From contig JAGNJW010000014.1 of the NCBI GenBank assembly GCA_018000455.1, forward strand, positions 62,001 through 126,000: DNA of 64,000 nucleotides, written 5' to 3'. The stretch's first letter is position 1; the number at the start of each line of letters is the position of its first letter. The notes below the pieces were generated by a model. That model saw only the letters and a list, made by a program, of their open reading frames with translations. It searched no databases and had not been told where the DNA came from. The translations under genes and the position numbers were made by a program. Positions 1 to 10,207 of this stretch are shown piece after piece. Source of the DNA: Acidobacteriota bacterium (GTDB taxonomy: Bacteria > Acidobacteriota > Vicinamibacteria > Vicinamibacterales > UBA2999).

Positions 1-328
1 GCTCACGACCATCATGGCGGGCCTGCGCTGTGGCGAGATCTCGCCGCTGGCCTTCGCCACCTTGCGGGATCTCGTGGATGGCTACCTGGCCGTCGACGAC
101 ACCTGGTGCCGCACGGCCATCAAACAGCTGGCCCGGCCCGAGGGCACCGACCCGGCCCTGGCCGTCGGCACTTCTGGGGCCGCCGGCATCGCCGCGCTGC
201 TGGCCCTGGCCGCGGCACCCGACTCGACGCTTCGCGAACGCCTGGGCCTGACGGCGTCGGACCGCGTCATGGCGATCGCCACCGAAGGCGTGACCGAGCC
301 CGAGCTCTGGCACGAGGTCGTCGGCTGA
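1..328 (+). CDS. Diaminopropionate ammonia-lyase-like PLP enzyme, 3' end only
   Basis: Only the last ~108 codons are inside the window (reading frame starts at base 2). The visible part has LTTIMAGLRCGE followed about 50 residues later by GTSGAAG and then a short C-terminal tail. This layout matches the C-terminal part of diaminopropionate ammonia-lyase (YgeX/DpaL), a fold-type II PLP enzyme that converts 2,3-diaminopropionate to pyruvate and ammonia; the family motif there is normally GESGAAG, and the glycine-rich stretch lies near the cofactor. The PLP lysine would be upstream of the window. A related threonine-dehydratase-type enzyme cannot be excluded. The next gene starts 191 bases later and is probably a separate transcription unit. 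Confidence 0.75.
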   Translation, partial: LTTIMAGLRCGEISPLAFATLRDLVDGYLAVDDTWCRTAIKQLARPEGTDPALAVGTSGAAGIAALLALAAAPDSTLRERLGLTASDRVMAIATEGVTEPELWHEVVG

Positions 329-437
329 AGTCCCAGGCGCGGTCGGAACGTCCCACTTCCGAACAGGCGGGCGCCGTGACCACGGAACTCCACGCCTGCA
401 ACCCTCGTTCTATCAGTAGCTTCGCGTGCCGGACGCG

Positions 438-453
438 TGGCATGGCGTTTGAG
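438..453 (+). promoter_or_regulatory. Possible sigma-54 promoter upstream of the adaptor gene
   Basis: TGGCATG, four bases, then TTGAG gives the GG element and TTG at sigma-54 spacing (consensus TGGCACG-N4-TTGCW), but the -12 GC is GA here. It lies 66 bases before the adaptor start. It is of interest because the same operon encodes a sigma-54-type activator. Weak by sequence alone. Confidence 0.3.
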
Positions 454-519
454 TAATCTTGAGCAGGCCGATGCCATCCAAAATGGCCGGTGCCACCGTC
501 TAAGGAGCGACACGAGTTC

Positions 520-1782
520 ATGGACATTCAACGCCCGGCGTCCGTAGCCCAGGAAAAAAGACGCAAGCGCATCCTCATTGGAGCGGTGGTGGCGGTGCTG
601 GTCGTCGGTGTCTCGGTGGCGCTGTCGCGTCTCAAGCCCGCCGCGCCCTCGGTCGAGCGCGCCACCGTCTGGGTCGACACCGTGAAGCGCGGCGCGATGT
701 TGCGCCAGGTGCGCGGCCTCGGCACGCTGGTTCCGGTCGACGAGGCGCGCCGCTGGCTGGCCTCGGCCACACAGGGCCGTGTCGAGCGCATCATCCTGCG
801 GCCAGGCGCCGAGGTCACCGCCGATACCGTGATCCTCGAGCTCGCCGATCCGCAGCTGCAGCAGCAGCTGCTCGAAGCGGAAACCCAGCTGCGGGCGTCG
901 GAAGCCGACATGGCCAGCTTGCGGGCGCGCCTCGACACCGAGCGTCTCAACCAGCGCTCGGTCGCCGCCACGGTCGAAGCCGATTTCGAACAGGCGCGTC
1001 TCGAGCGCGAGGTCAACGAGGACCTGGCCAAGGACGGCCTGGTTTCAAGCCTCATCCTCAAGCAGTCGACCGTGCGCTCGGAGTCGCTTCGGACGCGAGC
1101 GCAGCTCGAGAAGGAACGGGTCAGCGTGTCGGAAGAGAGCGTCCGCGCGCAGCTGCTGGCGCAACAGGCGCGCGTCGACCAGCTGCGCACGGTGTTCAAC
1201 CTGCGCCGCCAGCAGGTGGATCAACTGCGCGTGCGCGCCGGCATGTCGGGCGTGCTCGAACAGGTGCCGGTCGAGGTCGGGCAGCAGGTGGCGCCGGGCA
1301 CCAACGTGGCCCGCGTGGCCGACCCGACGCGCCTCAAGGCCGAGCTGCGGATTGCCGAAACCCAGGCGCGCGATCTCACAATCGGCCAGACCGCGCAGGT
1401 CGACACGCGCAACGGCATCATCCCCGGCAAGGTCGTGCGCATCGACCCGACCGCGCAGAACGGCACCGTCACCGTCGACATCGCGCTCGAGGGCGAGCTG
1501 CCGCGCGGCGCGCGTCCCGACCTGTCGGTCGACGGCACGGTGGAACTCGAACGCCTCGACAACGTCTTGTATGTGGGACGCCCCGCCTTCGGCCAGGAGA
1601 ACAGCGCCGTCGGGCTGTTCCGCCTCGACGGCACGTCGGGCGAGGCCTTGCGCACGCAGGTGCAACTCGGCCGCAGCTCGGTCAACACGATCGAGATCAA
1701 GGGTGGCGCCAAGGAAGGCGATGAGCTGGTGCTGTCGGACATGTCCGCGTGGGACGCGTTCGACCGCGTGCGGTTGCGGTAG
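520..1782 (+). CDS. HlyD/MacA-type periplasmic adaptor (membrane fusion) protein
   Basis: A 420-residue membrane fusion protein that should bridge an inner-membrane transporter and an outer-membrane channel. Residues ~17-36 form one N-terminal transmembrane anchor after a basic KRRKR stretch. Two lipoyl half-motifs (around 75-110 and 240-275) flank a long Gln/Glu/Arg/Leu-rich coiled-coil hairpin (~110-240), followed by beta-barrel and membrane-proximal domains. I chose ATG 520 because AAGGAG lies at 502-507 and the homologous N-terminus begins here; a GTG at 490 would include the ribosome site. Two ATPase genes, a response regulator and a kinase follow in the same direction, but no permease does. 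Confidence 0.88.
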   Translation: MDIQRPASVAQEKRRKRILIGAVVAVLVVGVSVALSRLKPAAPSVERATVWVDTVKRGAMLRQVRGLGTLVPVDEARRWLASATQGRVERIILRPGAEVTADTVILELADPQLQQQLLEAETQLRASEADMASLRARLDTERLNQRSVAATVEADFEQARLEREVNEDLAKDGLVSSLILKQSTVRSESLRTRAQLEKERVSVSEESVRAQLLAQQARVDQLRTVFNLRRQQVDQLRVRAGMSGVLEQVPVEVGQQVAPGTNVARVADPTRLKAELRIAETQARDLTIGQTAQVDTRNGIIPGKVVRIDPTAQNGTVTVDIALEGELPRGARPDLSVDGTVELERLDNVLYVGRPAFGQENSAVGLFRLDGTSGEALRTQVQLGRSSVNTIEIKGGAKEGDELVLSDMSAWDAFDRVRLR

Positions 1783-1863
1783 GAAGCGGCCGGGCCCGAG
1801 CCCGGCGGCTCAGTCGGTGCCCCGGCTCACGGGGCGCGGATCCCGGTTTCTCAAGGAGCGACG

Positions 1864-2568
<705 letters not shown>

Positions 2569-2700
2569 CGCCGTCTTCGGCCGTCGGGTCCGCGCCTTGG
2601 ACGGTTCGTGGCGGCCGGCGGCTGCGTGTTATCGTGACTCTTCGCGAGGCCGTCGCAGTCTTCTGCGGCAACGCAACCGACGCCACAACCCGAAGTTTGC

Positions 2701-2730
2701 CGCCAGCCGCTAGCTCCTAGCCGCTGGTCG
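2701..2730. repeat. Dispersed imperfect-palindrome repeat, copy 1
   Basis: The unit at 2703-2727 begins CCAGC and ends GCTGG and contains two CTAG tetramers (GCTAG and CCTAG), which are rare in this GC-rich sequence. Its reverse complement closely matches 54464-54499: both read GCGGCTAGG, two variable bases, CTAGCGGCTGG. It sits in the 170-base gap between the two ATPase genes. Confidence 0.55.
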
Positions 2731-2738
2731 GGGTACTC

Positions 2739-3396
<658 letters not shown>

Positions 3397-3407
<11 letters not shown>

Positions 3408-4758
3408 GGTGCCCTCACGGATCCTGATCGGCGACGATCAGGCGGACGTACTCGAGGCGCTGCGGCTGCTGCTCAAGCCCGAAGGCTACGTGATCGACAC
3501 GGCCGCGTCGCCGTCTCAAGTGGTGCGGGCCCTCGACCTCAAGGACTACGACGTCGTCCTCATCGATCTGAACTACTCGCGCGATACGACCTCCGGCGAG
3601 GAGGGCCTCGATCTGCTCAAGCGGATCCGGATGGCCGACGAGTCGCTGCCGGTGGTGGTCATGACGGCCTGGGGTTCGGTGGACGTGGCCGTCGAAGCGA
3701 TGCGCCGTGGTGCGCGCGACTTCGTCCAGAAGCCGTGGGACAACGAACGGCTGCTGGCGATCGTGCGCACGCAGACCGAGCTCGGCCGCGCGATCCGCCT
3801 CGGACGACGCCTCGAGCTCGCCAACCAGGCGCTTATGGCCGACGGCCGCTCACCGCTGCTGGCCGAGTCGCCGGCGATGCGCCCGGTGCTCGATGTCATC
3901 GCCCGCGTGGGCCCGTCCGACGCCAACGTGCTCGTCAGCGGTGAGAACGGCACCGGCAAGAGCCTGGTCGCGCAGGCCCTGCACGCCGTCTCGCCCCGCG
4001 CCACACGGCCCATGGTCACGGTCAACGCCGGTGGCATGGCCGAGGGCGTCTTCGAGAGCGAGCTCTTCGGTCACGTGCGCGGCGCCTTCACCGACGCCAA
4101 GACCGATCGGGTCGGCCGCTTCGAGCTGGCTGATGGCAGCACGCTCTTCCTCGACGAGATCGCCAACGTGCCCTCGAGCCAGCAGGCCAAGCTGCTGCGC
4201 GTCATCGAGACCGGCGAGTTCGAGCGCGTCGGCTCGTCGCGCACGCGCAAGGTGGACGTGCGGATCGTGTCGGCCACCAACGCCGATCTGAGCGCCGAAG
4301 TCGAGAGCGGGCGGTTCCGGCAGGATCTGCTGTTCCGTCTCAACACCATCGAGATCGTGCTGCCGCCCTTGCGCGACCGGCGCGAAGACATCCCGCTGCT
4401 GGCCCGCCACTTCCTCACCCAGCACACGCAGCGCTACCGCAAAGGCGTGACCGGTTTCGAGCCGGCGGCGCTCCAGCTCCTGATGGACCACCGGTGGCCG
4501 GGCAACGTGCGCGAACTCGACCATGCCATCGAGCGCGCGGTGCTGATGACGCAGACCTCCGTCATTCGCGCCACCGATCTGGGGCTGCGGGCCGAGGCCG
4601 TTTCAGCGGGACGCATGGAGGACATGAGCCTCGAGGACGTCGAGGCCTTCCTCATCAAGAAAGCCATGGCCCGCTACGGGAATGTGAGCCATGCGGCGCG
4701 CGCCCTCGGGCTTTCGCGCAGCGCCCTCTACCGGCGCCTCGAACGCTACAAGCTGTAA
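3397..4758 (+). CDS. Sigma-54-dependent response regulator, NtrC family
   Basis: A 453-residue three-domain activator. The receiver domain (1-~125) has the acidic pair DD13-14, phospho-acceptor Asp57 (VVLIDLN), Thr90 and Lys112. The AAA+ domain has Walker A GENGTGKS at 182-189, Walker B LFLDE near 250 and an arginine-rich R-finger region. The sigma-54 contact loop reads GAFTDA (229-234) instead of GAFTGA. A Fis-type helix-turn-helix (ARALGLSRSALYRRLERY) ends the protein. It overlaps the preceding ATPase gene and is followed 33 bases later by its likely partner kinase. It probably controls the efflux operon in response to envelope stress or a substrate; that target is inferred from gene order. 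Confidence 0.9.
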
Positions 4759-4791
4759 GCTGGCGTCGGCCCATCGCCGGGCCGACTGCCC

Positions 4792-6108
4792 ATGAGCCGT
4801 TTCCGTTTCGATCAGCACGCCGTCGTGCTCGCGCTCGCGGCCGCCGGGCCACCGCTCGTCTCGACCCTGCTGCTGCTCTGGCTGGGCGACTACTCCGGCA
4901 AGGTGCGATGGACGGTCACGCTGCTGCTCGTGGCGACTTCCGCGGGCGCGCTGGCGGCACTGCGCCAGCACATCGTATCGCCGCTGCAGACGCTGGCGAA
5001 CCTGGTGGCCGCGCTCAGGGAGGACGATTTCTCGATTCGCGGCAGAAGCTTTGTCGCCGGCGATCCGCTCGGCGACGTCATGACCGAGGTCAACGCCTTG
5101 GCCGAGACGCTGCACGAGCAGCGACTGGGCGCGGTGGAAGCGACGGCACTGCTGCGCACGGTCATGGAGCAGATCGACGTCGCGGTCTTTGCGTTCGATC
5201 CGAACCGACGCCTGCAGCTCGTCAATCGCACCGGCGAGCGCCTGCTCGGGCGCCCTGCCGAGCAGCTGCTCGGCCACACGGCCGACACCCTCGGTCTCGA
5301 TGCCTGGTTCGGCGAGGCACGGGGCGTCGTGGCGCTCGATCTGCCCGGCGGCGCCGGCCGGTGGGACGTGCGGCGCACGACCTTCCGGCTCGGCGGGCAG
5401 CGGCACGAGCTGCTCGTCGTGTCGGACGTCAGCCGTCCGCTGCGCGAGGAAGAACGGCAAGCGTGGCAGCGGCTCATCCGCGTCATCGGCCACGAACTCG
5501 GCAACTCGCTCGGCCCCATCAAGTCGATTGCCGGATCGCTCGACGCGTTGCTGCAGCGCTGGCCGCCGCCGGTCGATCTCGGCGACGATCTCAGGCGCGG
5601 CCTGCAGGTCATCGGCGCGCGCGCCGACGCCCTGGGCCGCTTCACCGCCGCCTACGCCCAGCTGGCGCGGCTGCCGCCGCCGCGGCTGGCGCCGGTCGTC
5701 CTCAAGCCCTTGCTGCGGCGCGTCGCCGGACTCGAGACCCGGGTGCCGGTGTCGGTGCGCCCCGGGCCCGACGTGACGATCAGCGCCGATGCCGATCAGC
5801 TCGAGCAACTGCTGATCAATCTGCTCAAGAACGCGGCTGAAGCCACGCTCGAGGCCGGTGGCGCGGGCGGAGTCGCCATCGGCTGGCAACGCACGGGCCG
5901 CGGCGTGGATCTGTGGGTCGACGACGAGGGTCCCGGCCCGCCGAAGACCGCCAACCTGTTCGTGCCGTTCTTCACGACCAAGGCCGGCGGCTCGGGCATC
6001 GGCCTGGTGCTGTGCCGCCAGATTGCGGAAGCCCATGGGGGAACGATCAGCCTCGAAACGGGCACCAGCGGGACTGGCTGTCGCGCCATGCTGACGCTGC
6101 CGATATGA
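4792..6108 (+). CDS. Sensor histidine kinase, NtrY-like
   Basis: A 438-residue membrane kinase. Two transmembrane helices (~10-30 and ~38-60) are joined by a very short loop, so there is no real periplasmic sensor domain; a HAMP-like stretch and a PAS domain (~115-215) follow. The phospho-acceptor is His234 in VIGHELGNSLGPIKS. The N-box (INLLKNAAEA), G1 (DDEGPGP), F (FFTTK) and G2 (GGSGIGLVLC) boxes of the catalytic domain are all present, so it should be active. It lies directly after the response regulator, its likely substrate. Sensing is probably in the membrane or cytoplasm rather than in the periplasm. Confidence 0.9.
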   Translation: MSRFRFDQHAVVLALAAAGPPLVSTLLLLWLGDYSGKVRWTVTLLLVATSAGALAALRQHIVSPLQTLANLVAALREDDFSIRGRSFVAGDPLGDVMTEVNALAETLHEQRLGAVEATALLRTVMEQIDVAVFAFDPNRRLQLVNRTGERLLGRPAEQLLGHTADTLGLDAWFGEARGVVALDLPGGAGRWDVRRTTFRLGGQRHELLVVSDVSRPLREEERQAWQRLIRVIGHELGNSLGPIKSIAGSLDALLQRWPPPVDLGDDLRRGLQVIGARADALGRFTAAYAQLARLPPPRLAPVVLKPLLRRVAGLETRVPVSVRPGPDVTISADADQLEQLLINLLKNAAEATLEAGGAGGVAIGWQRTGRGVDLWVDDEGPGPPKTANLFVPFFTTKAGGSGIGLVLCRQIAEAHGGTISLETGTSGTGCRAMLTLPI

Positions 6109-6133
6109 CCAGTGCGCCGGCTGGCGCCTCCGT

Positions 6134-6376
6134 ATGTCCGCAGCCGCTTCCTGGACGTGTCCATCGTGCGGTCGTCGCGTGCCGTCGCGCGTCGCGCTGT
6201 GCCGATGCGGCACTCGGGGCGAGGGCGCGGTCGCTCCCATGGGCCATGCCACCACTGGGGTCCACGTCAGCGACGCTCCCCGGCACCCACCGGCGGACTG
6301 GGCCCTTGCGCTCGTGGTGGTGTTGGCGGCCGGAGCCTGGTGGTGGACCCGACCAACCAGCTCGCCCGCGTCCTGA
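6134..6376 (+). CDS. Short zinc-ribbon plus membrane-helix protein (N-terminal part of a split protease gene?)
   Basis: Eighty residues: an N-terminal zinc ribbon (CPSCG then CRCG) followed by one transmembrane helix (WALALVVVLAAGAWWW), ending at TGA 6374-6376. The next gene, a trypsin-like protease, is in the same reading frame and starts only 21 bases later. Read through, the two would make a single zinc ribbon-membrane anchor-protease protein, an architecture that gives the otherwise unanchored protease a membrane tether. So this may be the 5' half of one gene broken by a nonsense mutation, a sequencing error, a readthrough site, or a true small protein. The kinase gene ends 25 bases upstream. 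Confidence 0.6.
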   Translation: MSAAASWTCPSCGRRVPSRVALCRCGTRGEGAVAPMGHATTGVHVSDAPRHPPADWALALVVVLAAGAWWWTRPTSSPAS

Positions 6377-6397
6377 GAGCCGCCCGCGAGGACGCCG

Positions 6398-7537
6398 ATG
6401 GTCGCCGCCGAGTCGGACGCGACCGTCGACTTCAGCGGTACGGTGCCGCCTTCTCCCGAGCCGGCCACACCGGCCGTCCCGCGCTCGACGCCACCGCTCG
6501 TAACCACGGCCACGACAGCGGCCACCGCCGACGGTCCTGCCCCGACGTCAGACGGCACACTCGAGGACATCGTCTCTCGCGCCATCGGCGGCGTGGTGCT
6601 GGTCGACGCCACAGGATCTCGCGGGACCGGCTTCTTCGTCGCGCCCGATCTCATCATCACCAACGAACACGTCGTGGGCAGTGACAGCGCGGTCACCGTG
6701 CGGCTGCACGACGGCACCATGCGCGCGGCACGGGTCGAGCGCACGAGGGTCGACCTCGACCTGGCGCTGCTGCGCACCTCCGCGCTGCCGGCCGCGACCG
6801 TCCTCCCGCTCGGCCGCGCCGACGCCGCCCGCGTCGGGCAGGAAGTGATCGCGATCGGCTCGGCGCTCGGACTCCAGAGCACGGTCACGCGCGGCATCCT
6901 CAGCGCCAAGCGCCAGTCTGGCGCGGTGCTCATGCTGCAGACCGACGCGGCCATCAATCCGGGCAACAGTGGCGGTCCGCTGCTCGACCGAACGGGCGCC
7001 GTACTCGGCGTGACCACGCTCAAGGTGGGCGGCACGGCCGAGGGCCTGGGCTTCGCCGTGGCGGCCGACTACATCCACCAGATTCTTGAGCCGCGGGCCG
7101 CCGTGCCGGTGGCGACGAGCGCCGTGCCGTCACCCTCGGCAGGCGCGTCGCTGCCGCCGATCGCCCGCGAACCCGAGGCGACCGCCGATGGGCAGCGCGC
7201 CGCCGGCACCGACGTGTTCGAGCGCGCCCTGCAGCAATTGGCACAGCACGCGGCTCAGATCGACGCGCAGTGGGCGCGCTTTGCGAGCACCTGCCAACCA
7301 GCGGTCAGCGGCGACGCCGACCGCCAGTGGCTCGCGCTCACGACGCAGGCCACGCGCTTCGCCGCACGCGATCGCAACTGCCCGTACTGGTTGGCGGACC
7401 TCGAGGCCGCGAGCCGCACATTCGGTGAGGCCATGCGGGCGGCTGGCGACCAGGCGCGACGAGCCGGCGTCTACCCCGGTGACCAGCGCACGCTGCGCCG
7501 CCGCTACCGTCTCGACTGGAGCGGCTTCGAGCGCTAG
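6398..7537 (+). CDS. Trypsin-like serine protease, HtrA/DegP family, without own export signal
   Basis: A 379-residue protein (if ATG 6398 is used). After a Pro/Thr-rich linker it has a chymotrypsin-fold domain with a full triad: His in ITNEHVVG, Asp in DLDLALLR, Ser in NPGNSGGPLL. There is no PDZ domain; the C-terminal third is a separate domain with two conserved-looking Cys (STCQPA and NCPYWL) that I do not recognise. No signal peptide or membrane helix is present, which is odd for this family and supports the idea that the anchor is the upstream in-frame ORF. GAGGA at 6388-6392 could serve re-initiation. Its stop overlaps the convergent tsaC stop at a CTAG. Confidence 0.82.
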   Translation: MVAAESDATVDFSGTVPPSPEPATPAVPRSTPPLVTTATTAATADGPAPTSDGTLEDIVSRAIGGVVLVDATGSRGTGFFVAPDLIITNEHVVGSDSAVTVRLHDGTMRAARVERTRVDLDLALLRTSALPAATVLPLGRADAARVGQEVIAIGSALGLQSTVTRGILSAKRQSGAVLMLQTDAAINPGNSGGPLLDRTGAVLGVTTLKVGGTAEGLGFAVAADYIHQILEPRAAVPVATSAVPSPSAGASLPPIAREPEATADGQRAAGTDVFERALQQLAQHAAQIDAQWARFASTCQPAVSGDADRQWLALTTQATRFAARDRNCPYWLADLEAASRTFGEAMRAAGDQARRAGVYPGDQRTLRRRYRLDWSGFER

Positions 7538-8634
7538 TCTCCAGGGACCGTGATGATGCGGCCGTCGGCGGCGCGCCGCAGCCGGTCCCAGACTGCCGCG
7601 CCGAGGCCGTCCCGGGCCGGGCCGAGCGCCAGGATCACCTCGACGCCGGCAGCGTCGAGCGCGCGCAGCGATGCGAACAGGACGCGTGCCGCCGCCCCCG
7701 GATCGTCGTGCGGCCCGAGGCTGGCGACGGTGACGCGGCCGGCCGCGGCGCGGGCCGCCAGATCCGGCGCCAGCGCGGCAAGGGACCCGTCGGGCGCAAG
7801 CACGCCCACGCGGGTTCCACCGGCCGTGAGCTGGCGCACCTGGCGCGCCACACGCGCCACGCAGGCGTCCGCCGAACCAACGAAGACGGTCATCTTGGCC
7901 GTTGGCGCGTAGTGTTTCTGGAGCTGCCCGGGCGCCAGCTGCGCGATGCCGGCATCGGCCCAGCCGACTGCCTCGCCCATTGCCGGCACGATCTCGGCGA
8001 GCGCCGCGATCGGGACGCCGCCGGCGCGACGCACCACCGGCGGCTCCACCGTGCAATCGACGATCGTCGATTCGACGCCGATGTCGGTCGCGCCGCCATC
8101 CAGGACGAGGTCGACACGCCCGTCCAGATCGGCCAGGACATGCGCGGCCAGCGTCGGACTCGGCCGTGAAAAGCGGTTCGCACTCGGTGCCGCCACCGGC
8201 ACCTTCGCCGCCGCGAGCAGCGCGTGCGCCACCGGATGCGCCGGCACCCGCACCGCCACGCTCGGCAGGCCGGCCGAGACGATATCCGGTACATCCTCGT
8301 GCTTCGGCACGATGAGCGTGAGCGGCCCGGGCCAGAAGGCCGCTGCCAGCGCTGCCGCCGCCGCCGGCACCGACGCGGCCACGCGCGGCAGATCGCTCGT
8401 CGAGGCGAGGTGCACGATCAGCGGATCGGTGCGTGGGCGCTCTTTGGCGTCGAAGATTGCGGCCACCGCCTCCGCATCGAGCGCATGCGCGCCCAGCCCG
8501 TAGACGGTCTCGGTCGGAAAGACCACCAGCCCGCCGGCAAGGAGCACGCGCGCGGCCTCGGCGATCGTCGCAGGGTCTGGCGTCTTCGGGTCGACGATCT
8601 CGCGCCTGGTGACGCGTCGGGGCAGCGCTGTCAT
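7534..8634 (-). CDS. tsaC: L-threonylcarbamoyladenylate synthase (Sua5/TsaC)
   Basis: A 366-residue Sua5-type enzyme that makes threonylcarbamoyl-AMP from Thr, bicarbonate and ATP for tRNA t6A37 modification. The YrdC domain (~25-210) shows FPTETVYGLGAHALD, KERPRTDPLIVHL and SANRFSRPSPT; a C-terminal Sua5 domain follows, making it the long form rather than short TsaC. I placed the start at ATG 8634 (MTALPRRV); longer frames upstream run into the neighbouring gene. A 10-base direct repeat (TCATTGTGGC) lies at 8631-8640 and 8648-8657, across this start. It follows the DUF3810 gene by 13 bases, so both are probably in one operon. Confidence 0.9.
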   Translation of the reverse strand: MTALPRRVTRREIVDPKTPDPATIAEAARVLLAGGLVVFPTETVYGLGAHALDAEAVAAIFDAKERPRTDPLIVHLASTSDLPRVAASVPAAAAALAAAFWPGPLTLIVPKHEDVPDIVSAGLPSVAVRVPAHPVAHALLAAAKVPVAAPSANRFSRPSPTLAAHVLADLDGRVDLVLDGGATDIGVESTIVDCTVEPPVVRRAGGVPIAALAEIVPAMGEAVGWADAGIAQLAPGQLQKHYAPTAKMTVFVGSADACVARVARQVRQLTAGGTRVGVLAPDGSLAALAPDLAARAAAGRVTVASLGPHDDPGAAARVLFASLRALDAAGVEVILALGPARDGLGAAVWDRLRRAADGRIITVPGD

Positions 8635-8647
8635 TGTGGCGTCGCCG

Positions 8648-9718
8648 TCATTGTGGCACCGCCGGCCTGGCACCAGACCGGCGCGCCCGGACGATGAGCT
8701 CGACGACGCGCGAATAGCTCCGCAGGCCGTCGTCCACGCCCTGCGAACGCAGGTACGAGTCGTAGACCCGCCAGCCGGCCCGCTCCACGAGATCGACGCG
8801 CGTCGCCATTCGGCGCGTGATGGCGGCCAGGTCCTGGCGCGGGCCAGGGCCGAGCGCCGCAAGCGATGAGCGACGGGTCTCGGGCGGCACTTGCCTGGCG
8901 GCTTCGTTCACGAGGAACAGCCAGCCGCTGTACCTCGTGGCTCGACGGGCCGACGGCTCCTGGGTCACGAGCCAGGCCACGAAGTTGGCGTCGGCCTCCG
9001 GGGCGTAGCCGGCCAGATGGGCCCACTCGTGCGCCAGGACGAATGGCCGCTCGGCTGCCGTCAGGTCAGGATTGAGCAGTGTCTCGAGGGCGAGCGGCGC
9101 GGTAAGCCCGTCGACGCCGGCCATCCGGAAGTAGGGCGCCAGCAGGGTTGGCTTCGGCCGGCCGGTGACCGTGGGTCGGGGACGGCCGTGGCGCGCCTCC
9201 ACGGCGTGAAGCGCAGTCGCGATGTCGACATCGGCAGGCGAGGCCGCGGCGTCCGCGCTGCCCGGGGCATGGAGTCGGTTGGCGGCGGCGACGGCCTCGT
9301 CGAGCAGCGCCGCCACCTCGTTTGCGGTCGGTACGCTGGTCGCCAGTGCGAGACGGACGTCGATCGGCGGGCGGGCGTAGTTCAGCCCCCAGGTTGTCAG
9401 GAACCACAGATACGCGATCGCCACGGCCGTGATCGTCGCTCGGAGCGCCCGCCCGGCGGGCCGCCAGTCGCGGCGACGCCAGAGCGCGCCGGCCGCGCCC
9501 GACCACCACCAGATGACCAGCCCCGCGGCGGCCACGACCACGAGGTCGAAGACCGCCACCGGCACCGTATTCGACGCCCCCGTGAGGAACGCCTGCAGCG
9601 GCGGGTAGAAGGCGTGGCCGTAGCCACGTTCAACGAGCGTCTCCGGGCGTGGCGCGAGCGCCGCCACGACGGCGCTGAGGGCGACCAGCGCGTGAGCGGC
9701 CTGGCGGATGCCTGGCAT
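8648..9718 (-). CDS. DUF3810 membrane metallopeptidase-like protein
   Basis: A 356-residue membrane protein of the DUF3810 family. There are hydrophobic segments near residues 8-22, 50-75 and 95-112, then a soluble domain with the zinc-protease motif HEWAH near 228-232 followed by a downstream acidic helix (APEADANFVAWL). This suggests a membrane-anchored zinc metallopeptidase, but no substrate is known to me. Placement directly upstream of tsaC on the same strand looks operonic. A downstream neighbour on the same strand, the FN3 protein, ends 35 bases before this start. Confidence 0.8.
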   Translation of the reverse strand: MPGIRQAAHALVALSAVVAALAPRPETLVERGYGHAFYPPLQAFLTGASNTVPVAVFDLVVVAAAGLVIWWWSGAAGALWRRRDWRPAGRALRATITAVAIAYLWFLTTWGLNYARPPIDVRLALATSVPTANEVAALLDEAVAAANRLHAPGSADAAASPADVDIATALHAVEARHGRPRPTVTGRPKPTLLAPYFRMAGVDGLTAPLALETLLNPDLTAAERPFVLAHEWAHLAGYAPEADANFVAWLVTQEPSARRATRYSGWLFLVNEAARQVPPETRRSSLAALGPGPRQDLAAITRRMATRVDLVERAGWRVYDSYLRSQGVDDGLRSYSRVVELIVRARRSGARPAVPQ

Positions 9719-9753
9719 GCGTGGGGTGGCCGGCCGCGCGGGCGCCGGAGCCG

Positions 9754-10152
9754 CTATTGAAGGACGATCGACACTTCGTTCGACGGCGAGCTCGTGCCGC
9801 AGGCATTGCGGGCGTAGACGCGCAGGAAGAACGTGCCCGGCACGCCGGCGCGCTCGCTGGTCGTCGTGTTGCCGGGAATGATGAACGTCGCGACGTCGCT
9901 CTTGCCGGACGCCGAGCCCGTCTCGAGGACGTAGGTGGTCGGCATCTCGACGCCACCGGGCGCCTGCCAGGTCATGCGCGCCGAGGTGTTGGCAATCGGC
10001 TCGGCGGTGAGTGCGGTCGGCGCATCAGGCGCGGCGGCGCAGTCGAACTGCCGCGCGCCGGCGCGCTCCCGTCCGGTGCGCAACGCCCACAGTCCGATGA
10101 GAATCACCGCCGAGACGACGATGACGACAGAGAGGATGCCGTTCTTGTTCAT
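9754..10152 (-). CDS. Membrane-anchored fibronectin type III domain protein
   Basis: A 132-residue protein: N-terminal membrane helix (ILSVVIVVSAVILIGLWAL, residues ~6-24), then one FN3-like domain (PDAPTALTAEPIANTSARMTW ... FFLRVYARNACGTSSPSNEV). FN3 modules are usually protein- or glycan-binding, so a periplasmic adaptor or scaffold role is likely, but no partner is evident. The same style of FN3 domain, including RVYARNACG-like wording, recurs at the C-terminus of the sugar dehydrogenase at 46296-48047 (AVRAMTACG), so it may be a lineage-specific module. It lies 55 bases downstream of tRNA-Pro. Confidence 0.75.
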   Translation of the reverse strand: MNKNGILSVVIVVSAVILIGLWALRTGRERAGARQFDCAAAPDAPTALTAEPIANTSARMTWQAPGGVEMPTTYVLETGSASGKSDVATFIIPGNTTTSERAGVPGTFFLRVYARNACGTSSPSNEVSIVLQ

Positions 10153-10207
10153 CGATGTCTGTGGCGGCGCCGGCCGGAACCGCCGGCCCGCCCGTGGAGT
10201 CTGAGGT

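Noticed and set aside
6374..6376. TGA as a selenocysteine codon in the split protease
   Set aside because: The flanks are a disordered Ser/Ala/Pro linker with no catalytic site, and I see no SECIS-like hairpin right after it; FdhE nearby in the window is not evidence of Sec use.
4603..7035. Open frame of 810 codons on the minus strand
   Set aside because: It lies opposite the kinase, zinc-ribbon and protease genes, has low-complexity Arg/Ala/Ser/Gly protein and no domain; a shadow caused by high GC.
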